From positions 73,757,231 to 73,821,230 of the forward strand of contig NC_051070.1 in the NCBI RefSeq assembly GCF_004664715.2: DNA of 64,000 bases, given 5' to 3'. The stretch comes from Peromyscus leucopus. Its lineage: Eukaryota; Chordata; Mammalia; Rodentia; Cricetidae. Numbering within the stretch: the first letter of the stretch is position 1; each line of letters starts with the position of its first letter. The position numbers and the translations under genes are program-made. The notes beneath the pieces were generated by a model. It ran no database searches. It saw only the letters and a program-made list of their open reading frames with translations, and was not told the DNA's origin. This document shows, in pieces, positions 44,297 through 56,755 of the stretch.

Positions 44297-45712
44297 GCAG
44301 AAAGCAAACAGTATCCAGACCTTTCTTTCCTGTTATTGAAAGAGGCCCCAAACTGTCTTCCCCTTTGGCGTTTTTTTGTCTTCAAAACGTAGGCAATGTT
44401 CCAGCCCTTACGTATCACCAAGGAGGAAATACTTAACATTAGTATTACTGTATTTAACCTTATAACCACCAAAGAGATGCTCCATGTAGCCTGGAAGTTA
44501 GGATGCATCTAAGATAGAAACAGTGACAGCTAGCAGTATTTTCTGTCCTCAGTTTACTCTTAGCTTTGTGTCCAACAAGGAAGAAATAATGACATGTATT
44601 GATGTCAGTTTGCATTCTGGCACACTGAGTGTCATATACCACTACAGAAGAACTATTTGTGCTTGCTCTCATTCGTTCACTCTTGCCTCTGCGGCCACTT
44701 TGAAACCACTGTGAGGATCCGTTTTATCCTCACAATTAGTTACAAGCATCCTGTGGATCTTTATCATTTGCCAAAGGCAAATCCGAGTTTATTTTTAATC
44801 TAGCTTGACCAGCCAGCACTTGAAAATGAGTAACAAGGAGCTTGGGGATTTTATACTGCTTGAATTCTGTCCCTTCTTTGATAATTTAAAATATGAGGGT
44901 ATTACTGACCACACTGCTCCTGCCACTCTTCTCACAGGAAGCTGGAATCAGTGTGCCTAACCACCTGAGCTCTGTGTGGGAGAACTGCTATTCTGCACCC
45001 TTGGAGCTGTTTGTAGAGGTCTGCTCCTAGCAGACACCCTGATACACTCAGAAATTGCACCTCTGGTCTTGCAATCACATGATCAAGAAGTTTTGAGAAA
45101 TAACTGGCAGAACTTACAGAGCCTTAGTGCTACTCTTGAAGGAGGATTCTTTTATTAAGTCTGGTTGATTTTCATTTGAAATGAAACCCACAGCAAGGAT
45201 TTGAGGCACTGGGACAGAATGAAAGGTTAAAAGGCATGTGTGGAAACATACCCCCCAAGGCTGCATTTACTTGGTTCTCCTCAGACCCCTTCCAATTTTA
45301 TTCTTCTTATTTGAGGTGTAGCCATGGAGGGAGAGGGGAGAAGAGCCATTTGCAAATTGGATAAAGTCTTTGCTTTGAAAGGTTGTCTTTTCTTCTGGGC
45401 AATCCTGAAAGTGGGTCCACATGAGCCTTGCACATTCTTCCAAATCTTTCTTCCCTGATTAATTCTCTAGTGGGAATTTCCTTGTTGCTTTTGCTGTTTT
45501 AGTTGAGTTTTTGAGGAGTGGTCTTTGGTGTGGAGTAGCATTCCAAGGAATATGTTATGGATTCTGAGTATTCAATGGAATTTACTGATTGTGAAGATGA
45601 TAATAGTATAAAATGGTAAAAAAATAAAATTGTAGAATACATTTTATGATTTCTGATGTCTTCTTGCATCCAAAACTATTCAGAACATTTGGCAGGACCA
45701 ATTTTACAATCT

Positions 45713-45748
45713 TAAATTTACTTACAATCTTCATTGCAAGTAAATTTA
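45713..45748 (+). other. Short perfect-stem hairpin (left arm)
   Basis: TAAATTTACTT pairs with AAGTAAATTTA; after one mismatch CAAT pairs with ATTG around a 4-base loop (cttc). The right arm does not preserve it. No evidence of function. Confidence 0.6.
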
Positions 45749-45792
45749 CAGAATAGTCTCTGGTGTACAGTTTATCTGTTAAATAAATTGGT

Positions 45793-46272
45793 TGTAAGAT
45801 GAAGTGCTAAACAGTCTTATTAATAAAAAAAAAAAAAAGAACAGAGCCTGATATTGGGGTTAAAACAGAGAGATCAGAAAAGCAGAAAGAAGCCAGCCAG
45901 GTTCTCATCACTTGGAGATCCTCAGCCAGAGAGACCTACTTCCTGTATACCCACGCCTATATGTCTTTTTGTTCTGCCATTTCATTTCCTCTCTCCTCCC
46001 AGCTACATAAGTTCCTCTTCCTGCCCAGCTCTGTCACTTCTTGTCTGTCTGTACAGACCTCCAGACCTTGATGGTTAGTGCTGGGATTAAAGTTACGTGC
46101 CACCACGTCTGGCTCTGTTCCCAGTGTGACCAGATGGATCTCTGCCTTCCACATGATAGGATTAAAGGCATATGCCACCATTGCCTTACCTCTATGTTTA
46201 CTATAGTGGTTGGCTCTTTCCTCTGATCCTCAGATAAACTTTATTAGGGTACACAGATTAAATATCACCGCA
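45793..46272 (+). mobile_element. Solo LTR, family A copy 3, left arm only
   Basis: 480 bp from TGTAAGATGAAG to ...TATCACCGCA. Target duplication ATTGGT (45787-45792) / GTTGGT (46273-46278), one mismatch. The right arm keeps the empty site (plus strand ACCAAC, 60699-60704). Contains B1-like segments ('agtgctgggattaaagttac', 'gataggattaaaggcatatg'). Confidence 0.88.
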
Positions 46273-46994
46273 GTTGGTAGAGTAAAATCTGTAATAAAAT
46301 GTATTTCCTTAACATGCCTTTGGAGTGATAAATCTTATATACAGCATTTGCTTTTAACTTCAAAATGCAAGGGTTTTCTATATTTATGTATCTACATTAT
46401 TTAACATTTATTCTGGAATCTCACAGATTAATTCTCTGGCTTCTCTAGCCTACACCCCCCCCCAAAAAAAAAAACCTTTATAAGTAAAGGAGCAATATAT
46501 TGCATGACATACAGCATCTGTCTTAAACATGTATCATTTCACCTTTTATTCACTGTTTGCTGTCTTTAGGGCCCAAACTCCCAGATTCAGCTGTAATAAA
46601 TGGAATTTTGACCTTTGTCTTGAAAAGAGTTTAGAGACAAGAGAAGAGTGTAGAGGACTGGAGTGGATGCAGAGTGAAACAAATGTCTAAACCAGTGCCA
46701 TACCTTAGAGGAATCCCACTGAAAGCAAGTCCTGCTGAAAGAAGGATCTCTTCAAGGGGTGTTCTGGAACACTGGAATAGATGAACAAGAGAGTCGCATA
46801 TTCTCTATTACTTTAGATTTCAGAAACACTGAGCTTGAATCTGTGCTGAATTGTGCACTTGTGATGAAACACAGTTAGCTTCCTTAATAAGAGACTTTTG
46901 AGGACAGTTACAGACATGGAGAGACTCCAGATAGATTACTAAGAGTGGTTTGTTGGTTTTTGTTTTTGTCTGCCTTCCAACAAACATGGCTGTT

Positions 46995-47512
46995 TTGGTT
47001 GTCAACTTGACTACACTGGAATTAACTTAAACCCCAAAATTGCTAACCACACTTGTGAGGGAGTTGTTGTTAATTAAATCATTTGAAGTGGAAAGAGCCA
47101 CTTCTACTCTGGATCTTTGAGGTGGGAAGACACAGCTTTAATCCAGGTCTTGTGAGGTGGGGAGATCAGCCTGTAGTCTGGGCCACACATTCTTCCAGAA
47201 GCTTATATAAAGGTCGTGGAAGAAGGGAGCCTCTCTTTACCTGTTTGCTCTTGCCCTTGCTAGCACATCCATTGCTTCACTGGAATTACAGCCTACTTCT
47301 TCAGGATTACAGCATATGCCCAAGACCAGCTGAGACATTCAGGCTTATGGACATAAAACTATGTGATTCTTGGACCTTGCATTCATAGGCAGCCATCACT
47401 GGATTAATTAGACAACAGCCTGAAAGTAATTCTAATAAATCCCCTATCTGTATATATAGAGAGATCCATGCTATAAATTCCATTAAGCTAGAAAATCCTG
47501 ACTAATACAATT
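46995..47512 (+). repeat. Rodent dispersed LTR-like repeat, left-arm copy
   Basis: Begins 'ttggttgtcaacttgactac' and ends 'aaaatcctgactaatacaa'. It has a 'cttatataaaggtcgtgg' TATA-like stretch and 'ctaataaatcccc'. A known common rodent family whose name I am unsure of. The partner is at 58990-59510. The 101-aa open frame inside is not a gene. Confidence 0.7.
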
Positions 47513-48226
47513 GCTCACACTACTTTTAAAGAATAAAACTCAAAAGTAAATGCTAAGCTCAATATATCCAAGAGTCCAAGAGGACATTCCACCCACAGGA
47601 GGTTGGCTGTGTAAGCATAGTCTGAGAAAGACCAGTATCTGTGGACATTCTTATATTTCCATGCTGCTTTTAATCAGAATCATGTCAAAAATGTAAACAT
47701 CTGTTTATCAAGATTTCAATGCAGAATGGAATTTTCATTTAGAGAACTGAGAAAGAGGGAACCGTGGAGGCCAGCATGAGCTACGAAGAGAGATACTTCT
47801 CTAATAAACAGAAGGGAGGAGTCGAGAAGGTGAGAGGGTGGAAAGGAAGGAGGAATAAAGAAAGAATGGAAAGGGGGAAGGGCAAGAAAGGAGGAAATTG
47901 ATGCCATAAAAAAGGTTTCTTTTAAGAAAAGAAATTCTCTTTTAATTCCTATCACTGTAATTTTGGGAAATTAGGTAGGTAAATAATATTAAACTTTGTT
48001 GTCTTCCCTAAGTACTAGATAATAGGCAGGGCACCATGCCACATAAGTTATGCTGTTTTTCAATATTGAATTTAGCTTTATAATAACCATTGTTAATACT
48101 AGAAAACATCAAAATCCCCATCCTCTTCATCAGTTTTCCAAAGTGCCATTTCTTTTCATCATCTCTCTTCATACAAGCTCAGAGAAGCACCATCTGACCA
48201 AGTCTGGGTCGAATGTTAATGTCTCA

Positions 48227-48738
48227 TGTAGACAAAAGTTTCTGTCCTGCAAACAGCTCCCAAAATAAATACACTGAGGCTTATATTAATTAGAAATGAT
48301 CAGCCAATAGCTCAGGCTTGTTACTAAACAGTTCTTACATTTTTTTTTTTTTTCCGAGACAGGGTTTCACTGTGTAGCTTTGCGCCTTTCCTGGGACTCA
48401 CTTGGTATCCCAGGCTGGCCTCGAACTCACAGAGATCCGCCTGCCTCTGCCTCCCGAGTGCTGGGATTAAAGACGTGCGCCACCACCGCCCGGCCAGTTC
48501 TTACATTTTTAACTTGACCCATACCCCTTATTTACCTTTCTTAACATGGCACATTCATCTCCTGCTTCCTCTGAATTTAGCTGGCAATTCCTCTGACTCC
48601 AACATTCTTCTTTCCAGCAATCTTAGTTTGGCTTTCTGGTCTAACTTTATCCTGCTCAGCTATTGGCCAGTCAGCTTCTTTATTAAACCAATCACAGCAA
48701 CAAATCTTCACAGTGTAAAAAAGGATTATTTCACAGCA
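48227..48738 (+). mobile_element. Solo LTR, family B copy 2, left arm only, with nested B1
   Basis: TGTAGACAAAAG ... TTTCACAGCA with target duplication GTCTCA (48221-48226) / GTCTTA (48739-48744). The right arm has one copy of the site (58171-58176, as TAAGAC) and no LTR. Same family as 32268-32661. Confidence 0.88.
48341..48495 (-). repeat. B1 SINE nested in the LTR, reverse
   Basis: Reverse B1 ('gagacagggtttcactgtgt' ... 'caccaccgcccggcc') flanked by AGTTCTTACATTTTT on both sides (48330-48344 and 48496-48510). It is younger than the host LTR. Confidence 0.96.
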
Positions 48739-50074
48739 GTCTTATCACAGTGTAAGTGCCTGGAGCTGCCTTCCCCCTAGAAAAGAGCCCTTTGAAGGAA
48801 GGCTCTGTGCTTTAAATAGTTTCACATCTCTCACAACACCTACAACAGCACCCTGACAGCTGCTGTCCAAAAACGGTTTTATGGCTAATTTTGTCCAGCA
48901 GCTCATGACAAAAGAGGTATGGAGTGCTTTAGTGCACATATTTTTACAAATGAAATTTGAATTGAATTCTACTGGCAGGTAAAGGAAAGTGTGGACAATC
49001 TCAGCATGACATGTATCTTAATCCCTTACAAAGGATGATCAACTCAGGTGTAATTTGCTCTGACACTTGGGGTTTCATTCATTTTTTTCTTTACATCCTA
49101 TGAAAAGAGGTTGGTTCATGCATATGTGTGGTGTCTGAAACCAGAGAACCAAGCCATCTGTTGTTTTAATTCCCTTTCTGACCACAAGCCTGCCATCTTC
49201 TTTATTGGTGAAAATCATGTTTGTTTAAATAGTAGCTATGCACGAACAAGAAATATTACATGTATAAGACTTTAAAAGTGGGGGGGGGGGAAGAAAGCAT
49301 TGTTTTAAACTGAATTCAGAATTCAAACACTATGCAGGCTCAAATCTTTTGAAATACCCAGAGCAATGTTTTTGTTTCATTTGTTCCTTCTGAAGAACTG
49401 AAACATAAAATAGACATAAAACATTCCACCTCACAGAATCTGATCAAAGCAATTCATCTCTAATTTGTTTACAAAAAATAATGCCAAGTGGTGAAGGGGA
49501 GACGTCTTTGGAATCAGCATGATTGAAAGCATGTCCCATACTGAGAAAATTATTTACTTTGGGACCTGTCTAACTCAGGAGGCACACACAAAAGGCCAAG
49601 TAAATTTGTCCCCAGAAGAGTCCCAGCAAAGATAAATGGAGTGGTCATGTGACAATCTTTCCTTCCTCTCTTTAATTTTAATGTTTTCTCCAGTGTGTAC
49701 TTTATCCCTTGTTTCAAAGAGGAATGATTGAGCCCTTTGGTCCAACCCTGAGTTTCCGAGTCTTTAATTCCAGAATGGAAGTAGCTGCTTCCTCTTGTCA
49801 CTTCTGGTTTTAGCCAGGTGAGCTCTATGGAGATGGTGAGCTGATTAGCTCCTCTTTGTAGTTCAGGAGAATCAGGTTCAGTCCTGGATGGTTGATGCCA
49901 TTGCCATATTCCTCATTTCATCCCCCACACATTATAAATGGCCCCTTTCTCCCCCTCTTTTACTTTGTAAATGGCATGATTTTCATTGAGTGCTTAACTT
50001 CATTCTATCAGGCCAGTGTCCTAGGGAAACCAGAAAAGGGTGTAATTTTTCTTTTCTTTCTTTCTTAATGTCAG

Positions 50075-50137
50075 CCCACAGAAGTCACTCCCAACAAAAC
50101 TAACTTCAGCTTTGGCAAAGAGAATGCAACAATTAAG
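50075..50137 (+). other. 63-bp exon-like block (putative)
   Basis: Preceded by a pyrimidine-rich acceptor ('ctttctttcttaatgtcag') and followed by a GTGAGG donor. Length is a multiple of three and one frame is open (PTEVTPNKTNFSFGKENATI). I do not recognise the protein. It could be chance. Confidence 0.3.
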
Positions 50138-50474
50138 GTGAGGATGTGGGCTTTTTGCTTAAATTGTTAGGATTATTTGCTTGATTTGCTTAACACTGGA
50201 GATCTGAGCTGAGAGAACAATGTGGTAAAATTTTTCAGTTCTCAATTTCTGGGGGGGAAAGTGCTTCTCAGAGACATTAGTGACTGGAAAAAATCTGTAC
50301 ATATTTACTGCAGGCAGTTTCTATTTTCTATCTGCCATGTGGCTGAATTCACAAATATATTGCCTGTAGACATAAGATGGCTGTACGTAGAGGGTCTAGT
50401 TGCACAGCATAGTTAATGCTACACAATTTCAAACTTAGGTACGGTTAAAATGGCATATTTTATTTTGTATCTTT

Positions 50475-50479
<5 letters not shown>

Positions 50480-50536
<57 letters not shown>
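50480..50536. repeat. (TC)n microsatellite
   Basis: Pure CT repeat. Confidence 0.97.
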
Positions 50537-50538
<2 letters not shown>

Positions 50539-52078
50539 TCCTCACACTCTTCCTCTTTCTCTAAGTTACCTGCTTCTGCCTCAAAGTCATGGTTATTAGC
50601 ACTTGGCTATTTCCTAAGGCAAGTGAAATGGGCTAACTACTGCCAATTATGCAGGCCTCAAATATTCCAAGTTTGGAAGAGCTTCTCCACTCTGGACTCT
50701 GGATTTCTAATTTGAGTTTGCATCATGTTCGTCTGGTACAACTCATTTGTTCCACGTGTAGACTCTAACTCGTTAGGTCCAAGGTGCAATAGAAAACTGT
50801 TTAGAACAAGTTCCCTGGGTGGGAAAGACAGAACAGCAAAGAAGCATTGTAACTGGTGCCTGTTATCAGACTCTGAAAACAGTGTTAAGAATTTGGCTTC
50901 AGTCATTGGCTGGAAAGCTCCTGAGATTGCTGAGAATCTTTGTCCTTCTCTCCACAAGGTCAGGAAACTGTGCAACAGTGTCCCTGTGGATTCCATCTGT
51001 GCATTTAGCCCTGCCCCAGCCCTGGAGAACAATTAGAGAGCCTGTCTTCTGCTGACTCAGCATCAGGTCACAGTGACTCAGCTCCATGTGGCAGCTGTTT
51101 CTCCAGAGCTGACCTTGCTCTTATATCTATCCGGTTGATAATTGAGTTATTTTGTCCTCAAAGTCCTGTCCTCTCTTTGTTTAGTTTATTTAAGGAGTAT
51201 GCCCTAAAATCTTGATCTTAGAACAAAGGTTTCTCTGGCTCCGACTCAATGACTTTTGTTGACAATACTCACTCACAGGGCATTGTAAGCCTCATTCTAC
51301 TCTCTAGTCCCTCCCCATTCACAGGCTTTCTCCCAGTATTCATGCATCTACTATTAAATACTCTTCCTTGGGACAAGGCCATAGTTTAGAACTGCAAGCT
51401 TAATGTGCTTGTCCACAACACCGTAATAATAGATAAATACCCTTTTGTACCTACTTGATCGCAGTGTTTGGTGCCTTTCTTGCTGACCCCACTCCTGAGT
51501 TATCTCCCTTCCCATGAGCATTTTACTCTACAGATTCCTCCAAGAACCTGCAACCAGCTGTACAGGAACCTGGCTCAGGCTTGAACCCCTCCACTATTTT
51601 TCTTTTGTAGTCCCTGGTCCTAGGCTCTGTCCAGATGTCTAAAAGAATGCTGGAACATATCCTGCCTTTTGCTAAGCCCAAAGAGGAGAAGGAGAAAGGC
51701 ACTAACAGTTTCAGGTCTCCTTGGTGATCTGGACTTATGTTCTGTATTACAAATAACACTCAATGGAGGAGACTGTTTTTATTATTTGTTTTTTGGATGG
51801 CTATGACCAGAGAGGTAAGGTGAATTGCCCAAGGTAAATGCAGTCAGTACATGGCAAGAACTGGTTTCTACCAAATTGGCTCCAAAGTTTCTGCTGTTTG
51901 GTTTTGTCATACAGGTCTAGACTGTCCTGATAAACAGATTTCCATCTTCCTTTCCTTCTCTGTCCTCTTTTCATTTAGTCTGCTGTGCTAGGTGATATTG
52001 GGGACCAGTCACCTCTCCTAGTTTGCATGGATTAGCATTTCCATTGTGTATCAGTATTGCTGTAAAGCACATTTTCTT

Positions 52079-52230
52079 TCTTCCTTCCTCCCTCCTTCCC
52101 TCCCTCCCTTCCTTCCTTTCTTCAGCATTTTATTCTGTAGTCCAAGCTGTCCTTGAACATCTTTTGATATTCCTGACTCAGCCTCTGAAGTGTTGGGATT
52201 ATATGTATGTGATACTATGCCCAACTCTAC
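52079..52230 (-). repeat. Pyrimidine tract plus diverged B1, reverse
   Basis: CCTT/CCTC run at 52079-52120 then 'tctgtagtccaagctgtcct', 'gaagtgttgggattatatg'. Confidence 0.7.
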
Positions 52231-52340
52231 TCATTTTATATTTTCATTCATTATAAATTCTTTTTGCGGAAGACAAAAGCATAAATGGGCATTTTAGGTT
52301 GCATATTCATAGCAACTAAATGCCTATCAATACTTTAAAA

Positions 52341-52475
52341 GCCAAAAGCCCAGTGTTCATTTAATCTCAACACTTAAGAGGCAGAGGCACATGGAGCTCT
52401 GTGAGTTCAAGGCTAACCTAGTCTACATTGTGGGTTCCAGGCCAGCCAGGTTTATATGGTGAGACCTTGTGTCAG
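52341..52475 (+). repeat. B1 SINE, diverged
   Basis: 'ttaatctcaacacttaagag', 'gagctctgtgagttcaaggc' and 'gccagccaggtttatatgg'. Confidence 0.82.
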
Positions 52476-52635
52476 GACAGAAGCAAGCATAAGCAAAGAA
52501 AATAAGACACAATGGAATATCTGGAAGACTAGAGAGGATGAAGTAAAGAGCTATGATATATAGCCACTGGCCAAACAATGATTTCCATGCTTTCCACAAA
52601 TTAAACCTGCTTTGATCTCATCACCAAAAGAAACC

Positions 52636-52785
52636 CAAGCCAGATACAGTGCTACACTCGAGAAATCACGGCACTGGAGGGTCAGGAATTCAAGGCTACC
52701 TCAGCATAAAGTTTGAAGTCAGCTTGGGCTATATCAGACCCCGATTTAAAAAACAAACAAACAAACAAACAAACAAACAACAAAA
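52636..52785 (+). repeat. Old B1-type SINE with (AAAC)n tail
   Basis: 'agccagatacagtgctacac', 'ggaattcaaggctacctcag', then AAAC units at 52750-52780. Confidence 0.7.
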
Positions 52786-52920
52786 AAAAACCAACCTCAA
52801 CCAAGCCAAAACATTCCCTCTCACAAGAAACTTTCTAACATGCTGCGGAAAAAAAATCCTGGAATTGAATCTCAGTTGTTCTCTGTTTTTGTTTGTTTAT
52901 CTATTCATTTATCTATTCAT

Positions 52921-52922
52921 GT

Positions 52923-52974
<52 letters not shown>

Positions 52975-52976
52975 TG
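52921..52976. repeat. (TG)n microsatellite
   Basis: TG repeat adjoining a B3-type SINE. Confidence 0.97.
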
Positions 52977-53285
52977 TATGCCTGTGCAACTGCATGCATG
53001 TTATGATGCGTATACATGTGTGTAGGCCTAAGGTCAATGTTGAGTGTCTTCCTCTGTCACTCTATTTTTTGAGGCAGGGTTTGTCACTGAACATAGAGAT
53101 CACCAACTGGCTAGACTAGCCAGCCAATAAGGCAACCAGATCCAGTTTTCTCTGCCTCTGACACTGTGTTTACTGGCAGGTATTTAATCCTCTGCTCCCT
53201 AACCTCCACTAAGTATGAGACTCAGGTCTTCATGACTGTACCACAAGCACTTTGCCCACTGACCCATCTCTTCATGGCTTGTTTC
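52977..53285 (-). repeat. B3-type SINE, reverse
   Basis: 'taggcctaaggtcaatgttg', 'gaggcagggtttgtcactga', 'ggctagactagccagccaa' and 'ctgacccatctctt' follow the B3 order in reverse. Confidence 0.72.
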
Positions 53286-53610
53286 ATATGGTTAAACTGA
53301 GGGACTGTTCAAAGAATGATTTTTACAAATTGCACTGCTTTTTTTTTTTTTTTGCCTCATGGAGATATCTCATCTGCAAGGTCTCTTCACACCTCAGTCA
53401 GTGTTTGAGTGACTGAGAGAAGATAAGATATATGTGCCTCTCAGCCAAGATGCTAAGATCTATGGAGACATGTTAGAATTCTGTTTTTCACAAGCCTAGG
53501 GAACATAGGATGGAATATATACTCTATGGATGAGGTACACAAACCTGGGAGGGAATTAGGCTGGGTAGCTGCTGACTGGGTAGTGAATTAGGGGACATAA
53601 GAGTCAAGAG

Positions 53611-53805
53611 AAGGAGCTAGAGAGATGGCTTGGTGGTTGAGACCATGGGTTGTTTTTCCAGAGGACTTGGGTCCAATTCCCAGCATCCACATGGTAGCTC
53701 ACACCAGTCTGCCACTGCAGTTCCAGAACTTCTGACACCCTCCACACAGACATACATACAGGCAAAACACCAATGAATATGGAATAAAAATAAATTTTTC
53801 AAAAG
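53611..53805 (+). repeat. B2 SINE
   Basis: 'gagctagagagatggcttgg', 'ttgggtccaattcccagcat', tail 'atggaataaaaataaa'. Confidence 0.92.
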
Positions 53806-54821
53806 AGGCAAGAGGATAACATCTGAAAGGGCTGCAGTTTGGGGGTGGCACACAGGCTGGAGCACTGTACATGCCGAGGGAGATGAAAGATCAGGGGTGC
53901 AGACTGAGTGGTGGCACAGGCTGGGGAGGACAGAGAATGTGGGGACGATGTGGGCTGAGGCATGAAATGGTGCAGCTGGAACATGTGACTGAAGCAAGCC
54001 AGGCGCAGCTCCACGTCAGGTTCGGGTGCCTGACACACAGCTTGACCGAATTGAGAGCTGAACCTGAAAGATGGGCCAGGGCGATGGACCTCTGAAGAAA
54101 CCCAGTCTACATAAACAGAACTTGATCTGGAGGGGAGCCCAAGGTCAGTCTGGAAAGATGAGTAAGCACTCTTAGTCAGACGAAGGACAAGTTGTGGCAA
54201 GCACTGAAGCTGCAGGAAGGAACAGCAGGGCAGGCACAGAGGAATTGGTGAAAGTTAGAATACATAGTTGTGAAGCCAAAATTACAGTTAAGTCATTGAC
54301 CATGTTTCTTGCCCTCCAAAATGGGGCATTGCTATTGAGGTTGGTCCTAGACAAGAAAGTGAGGGCCCTGAATTACAAATGCAGAGATTTGGGTTCCTGC
54401 GTGTGCTCCATTTTGGCATAGGGCATTGTCTCATCCTTACAGCATCTCATTCAGTAAACAGGAAACTGGAGCAGATGAGAAGCACTTCTAACACTGTAGA
54501 ATATTTGCAGATCCGTAAATGTGATCATTTTATTCAATTTATCTGGTAGCCAGATACTGACCATGACAACTTATTTTCAGCAATGTAATTGGTCCTAGTT
54601 GCATGAAATTTCATAGGATGCTAAATCCTTTAAGTAACAGCATCATTTTAGCAACCAGAAGGTCTAGTCATTCTTGGCTACATACAAAGTTCAAGGCCAG
54701 CTAAATCTATAAGAGAACCTGTTTCAAACAAAACAAAACAACCCTCCGCATAATTCTATAGTATTGGAATTATTATTTAGTTCCTTATTAGAAACTAAAT
54801 GCTTAGTACTTCTGCTTAGCC

Positions 54822-55014
54822 CAGTGGTTCTCAACCTTCCTAATGGGGCATCCCTTTAATACAGTTCCTCAGGGTGTGGTGACCCCAAACAATAAAGTTA
54901 TTTTTGTTGATACTTCATAACTGTAATTTTTCTACTGTTGTGAATCATAATGTAAATATTTTTAGAGATAGAGGTTTGCCACAGAGGCCATAACCCACAG
55001 GTTAAGAACTGCTG
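54822..55014 (+). mobile_element. URR1-type hAT (Charlie) DNA element, non-autonomous
   Basis: Terminal inverted repeats CAGTGGTTCTCAACC at the left and GGTTAAGAACTGCTG at the right. 8-base flanks gcttagcc / gtttagat agree at 5 of 8 positions, as an old hAT target duplication would. 193 bp, no transposase. Confidence 0.85.
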
Positions 55015-55107
55015 GTTTAGATCCAGCAATATGTTCGCTGGTTTATTCCAGTAAAGACAATATCACTATCTTGCTTCATTATGGAGCCTATTTGAAAATG
55101 TTCGGTT

Positions 55108-55312
55108 TGTGGAGCTGGAGAGATGGCTCAGCAGAATTTGCTGAGAATTTGCTGGAGATGCAGGTTATTTTCCCAGCACCCACATGGTGGCTCATAATCA
55201 TCCATAACTCCAGTGTCAGGGGATTCAATGCAGCCTTCTGATCTTCAAGGGTACCAGGCATGTACATACATACAAACAGGCAAAACACACATGCAGATAA
55301 AAAATAAAATAC
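55108..55312 (+). repeat. B2 SINE with a small internal duplication
   Basis: 'gagctggagagatggctcag', then a repeated 'gagaatttgctg' in place of the usual head-to-B-box spacing, 'cagcacccacatggtggctc', tail 'aaaaaataaaata'. Confidence 0.92.
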
Positions 55313-56089
55313 TGAGTTTGTGAGCATAAATCGGAAAGGATACCTGAACATAGCAAGTCTCACCCATGTTAGGGCTGTATCCCAAAGCACTGTTTACAGA
55401 CTGGGAACCTCAAACAACATATTTTTTATTGTTTTACCCTTCCTGGGAGCAGAGTCCAAGACCAAGGAGTCAGCAGGACATGTCTTCCAACACATCTTTC
55501 TTGGCTTGTAGATGGCTGCTCTCTATGACTTCATGCAGATGGTTCATTGTGTCCACATTCTTTATTTTCTTATTATTTTTAATAAAAATGAGAGTTATTT
55601 GAATTGAATTTTAATCTAATCACTCCTTTTAAGGATCCCACTTCTGAATACAGTCTCCATTATGTTGGCATTAGGATTTAATTATATGAATTTTGAGGGG
55701 ATGTATCTCAGCCCATAACACAAGCCAGATTTAACTGTTTATTTTGCATGGTAGCAGTGAAGGAGAAATTGGGTCTGGGAAGGGGATGGCAACAGGCAGA
55801 CTTGGAAGAATAGCTTACGATGGTGAGATTTTTAACTGTCGTGGAAGTGGAAATTTTCGTTATGTTGACTACTGTGGCTATGCTAGAGTATAGTAGCTGA
55901 GGCTTTTCCCTGTTTCAGTCTTTCCGAAGGTAAGTATGCCTTTTCGGTCCCCAAGACCCAACTGCACCACCCCAAAGCTCTCTATCCTCATGATTGCTCC
56001 CAAGGAATATCATTGCTTGCTTAGTTTTATCACCTCCTTTATATGTCTTTCCTGCTGCCATGTTTCTTCCAGATGGAGGAAGAAGGAGA

Positions 56090-56755
56090 GGGGGTGAGGC
56101 CAATTGCTTGTATTTATACCTTGGACAAAAGAATGGGTCTAAAAATGTGTGGCTTCATCCAGCAACAGATGGAAACAGATGCAGACCCAGAGCCAAACAC
56201 TTAGCAGAGCTTGGTGAATCCTGTAGAAGAAGGGGAGAAAAGATTGTATGAGTCAGAGGGGTCAAGGATACCTCAACAAAACTCACAGAATCAACTAACC
56301 TGGGCTTATAGGGCCTCACAGAGACTGAACTGACAACCAGGGAACCTGCACAGGACTGCCCTAGACATTCTGCACATATGTTACAGTTGTGTAGCTTAGT
56401 CCACTTGTGGGACTCCTAACAGTGGGAGCAGGGGCTGTCTCTGACTCTTCTACTGACTTTTGGAATCCTAGTCCTCATACTGGGTCACCTTGCCTAGCCT
56501 TAATACATGGGGATGTGATTAGTCTTACTGTAACTTGATATGCCATGTTTTGTTGATATCCATGGAAACCTACCTTTTCCTTAACAGAAACAAAGGAGAA
56601 GTGGATTGGGGGATGAGAACAGAGGGGTTTGGGGGATAGGAACTGGGAGGAGAGGGAGGGAAACTGCAGCCAGTAAAATAAATAAATAATAATCAATCAA
56701 TTAATTAATTAATTAAAATAAGTAAATAAAGTTTGCAGAAAAATGATGTATGATA
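56090..56755 (+). repeat. L1 3'UTR fragment
   Basis: Rodent L1 3'UTR words: 'agcaacagatggaaacagat', 'cacagaatcaactaacctgg', 'ttgatatgccatgttttgtt' and 'ggaaactgcagccagtaaa', ending in an AATTAATT/AAAT-rich tail. 5'-truncated, non-coding. Confidence 0.8.

Larger units (their letters stand above)
40461..49770 (+). repeat. Large inverted duplication, left arm
   Basis: Matches the reverse complement of 56810-64000. Anchor pairs: 40461 with 64000; 41400-41700 with 63540-63850; 43023 with 63241; 44523-44714 with 61748-61939; 44976-45158 with 61304-61486; 47083-47388 with 59129-59419; 49770 with 56810. Some segments are almost identical (two conceptual 63-residue translations differ at 2 positions); others are clearly diverged. 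The outer limit cannot be fixed because the partner arm runs off the window. Confidence 0.93.

Noticed and set aside
44523..44714. 63-aa frame conserved in both arms (partner 61748-61939); likewise 44976-45158 with 61304-61486
   Set aside because: Similarity follows from recent shared DNA. The opposite strand is equally conserved and open, and no protein family is recognised.
47083..47388. 101-aa frame with a partner at 59129-59419
   Set aside because: It lies in a dispersed LTR-like rodent repeat found at many places; not a gene.
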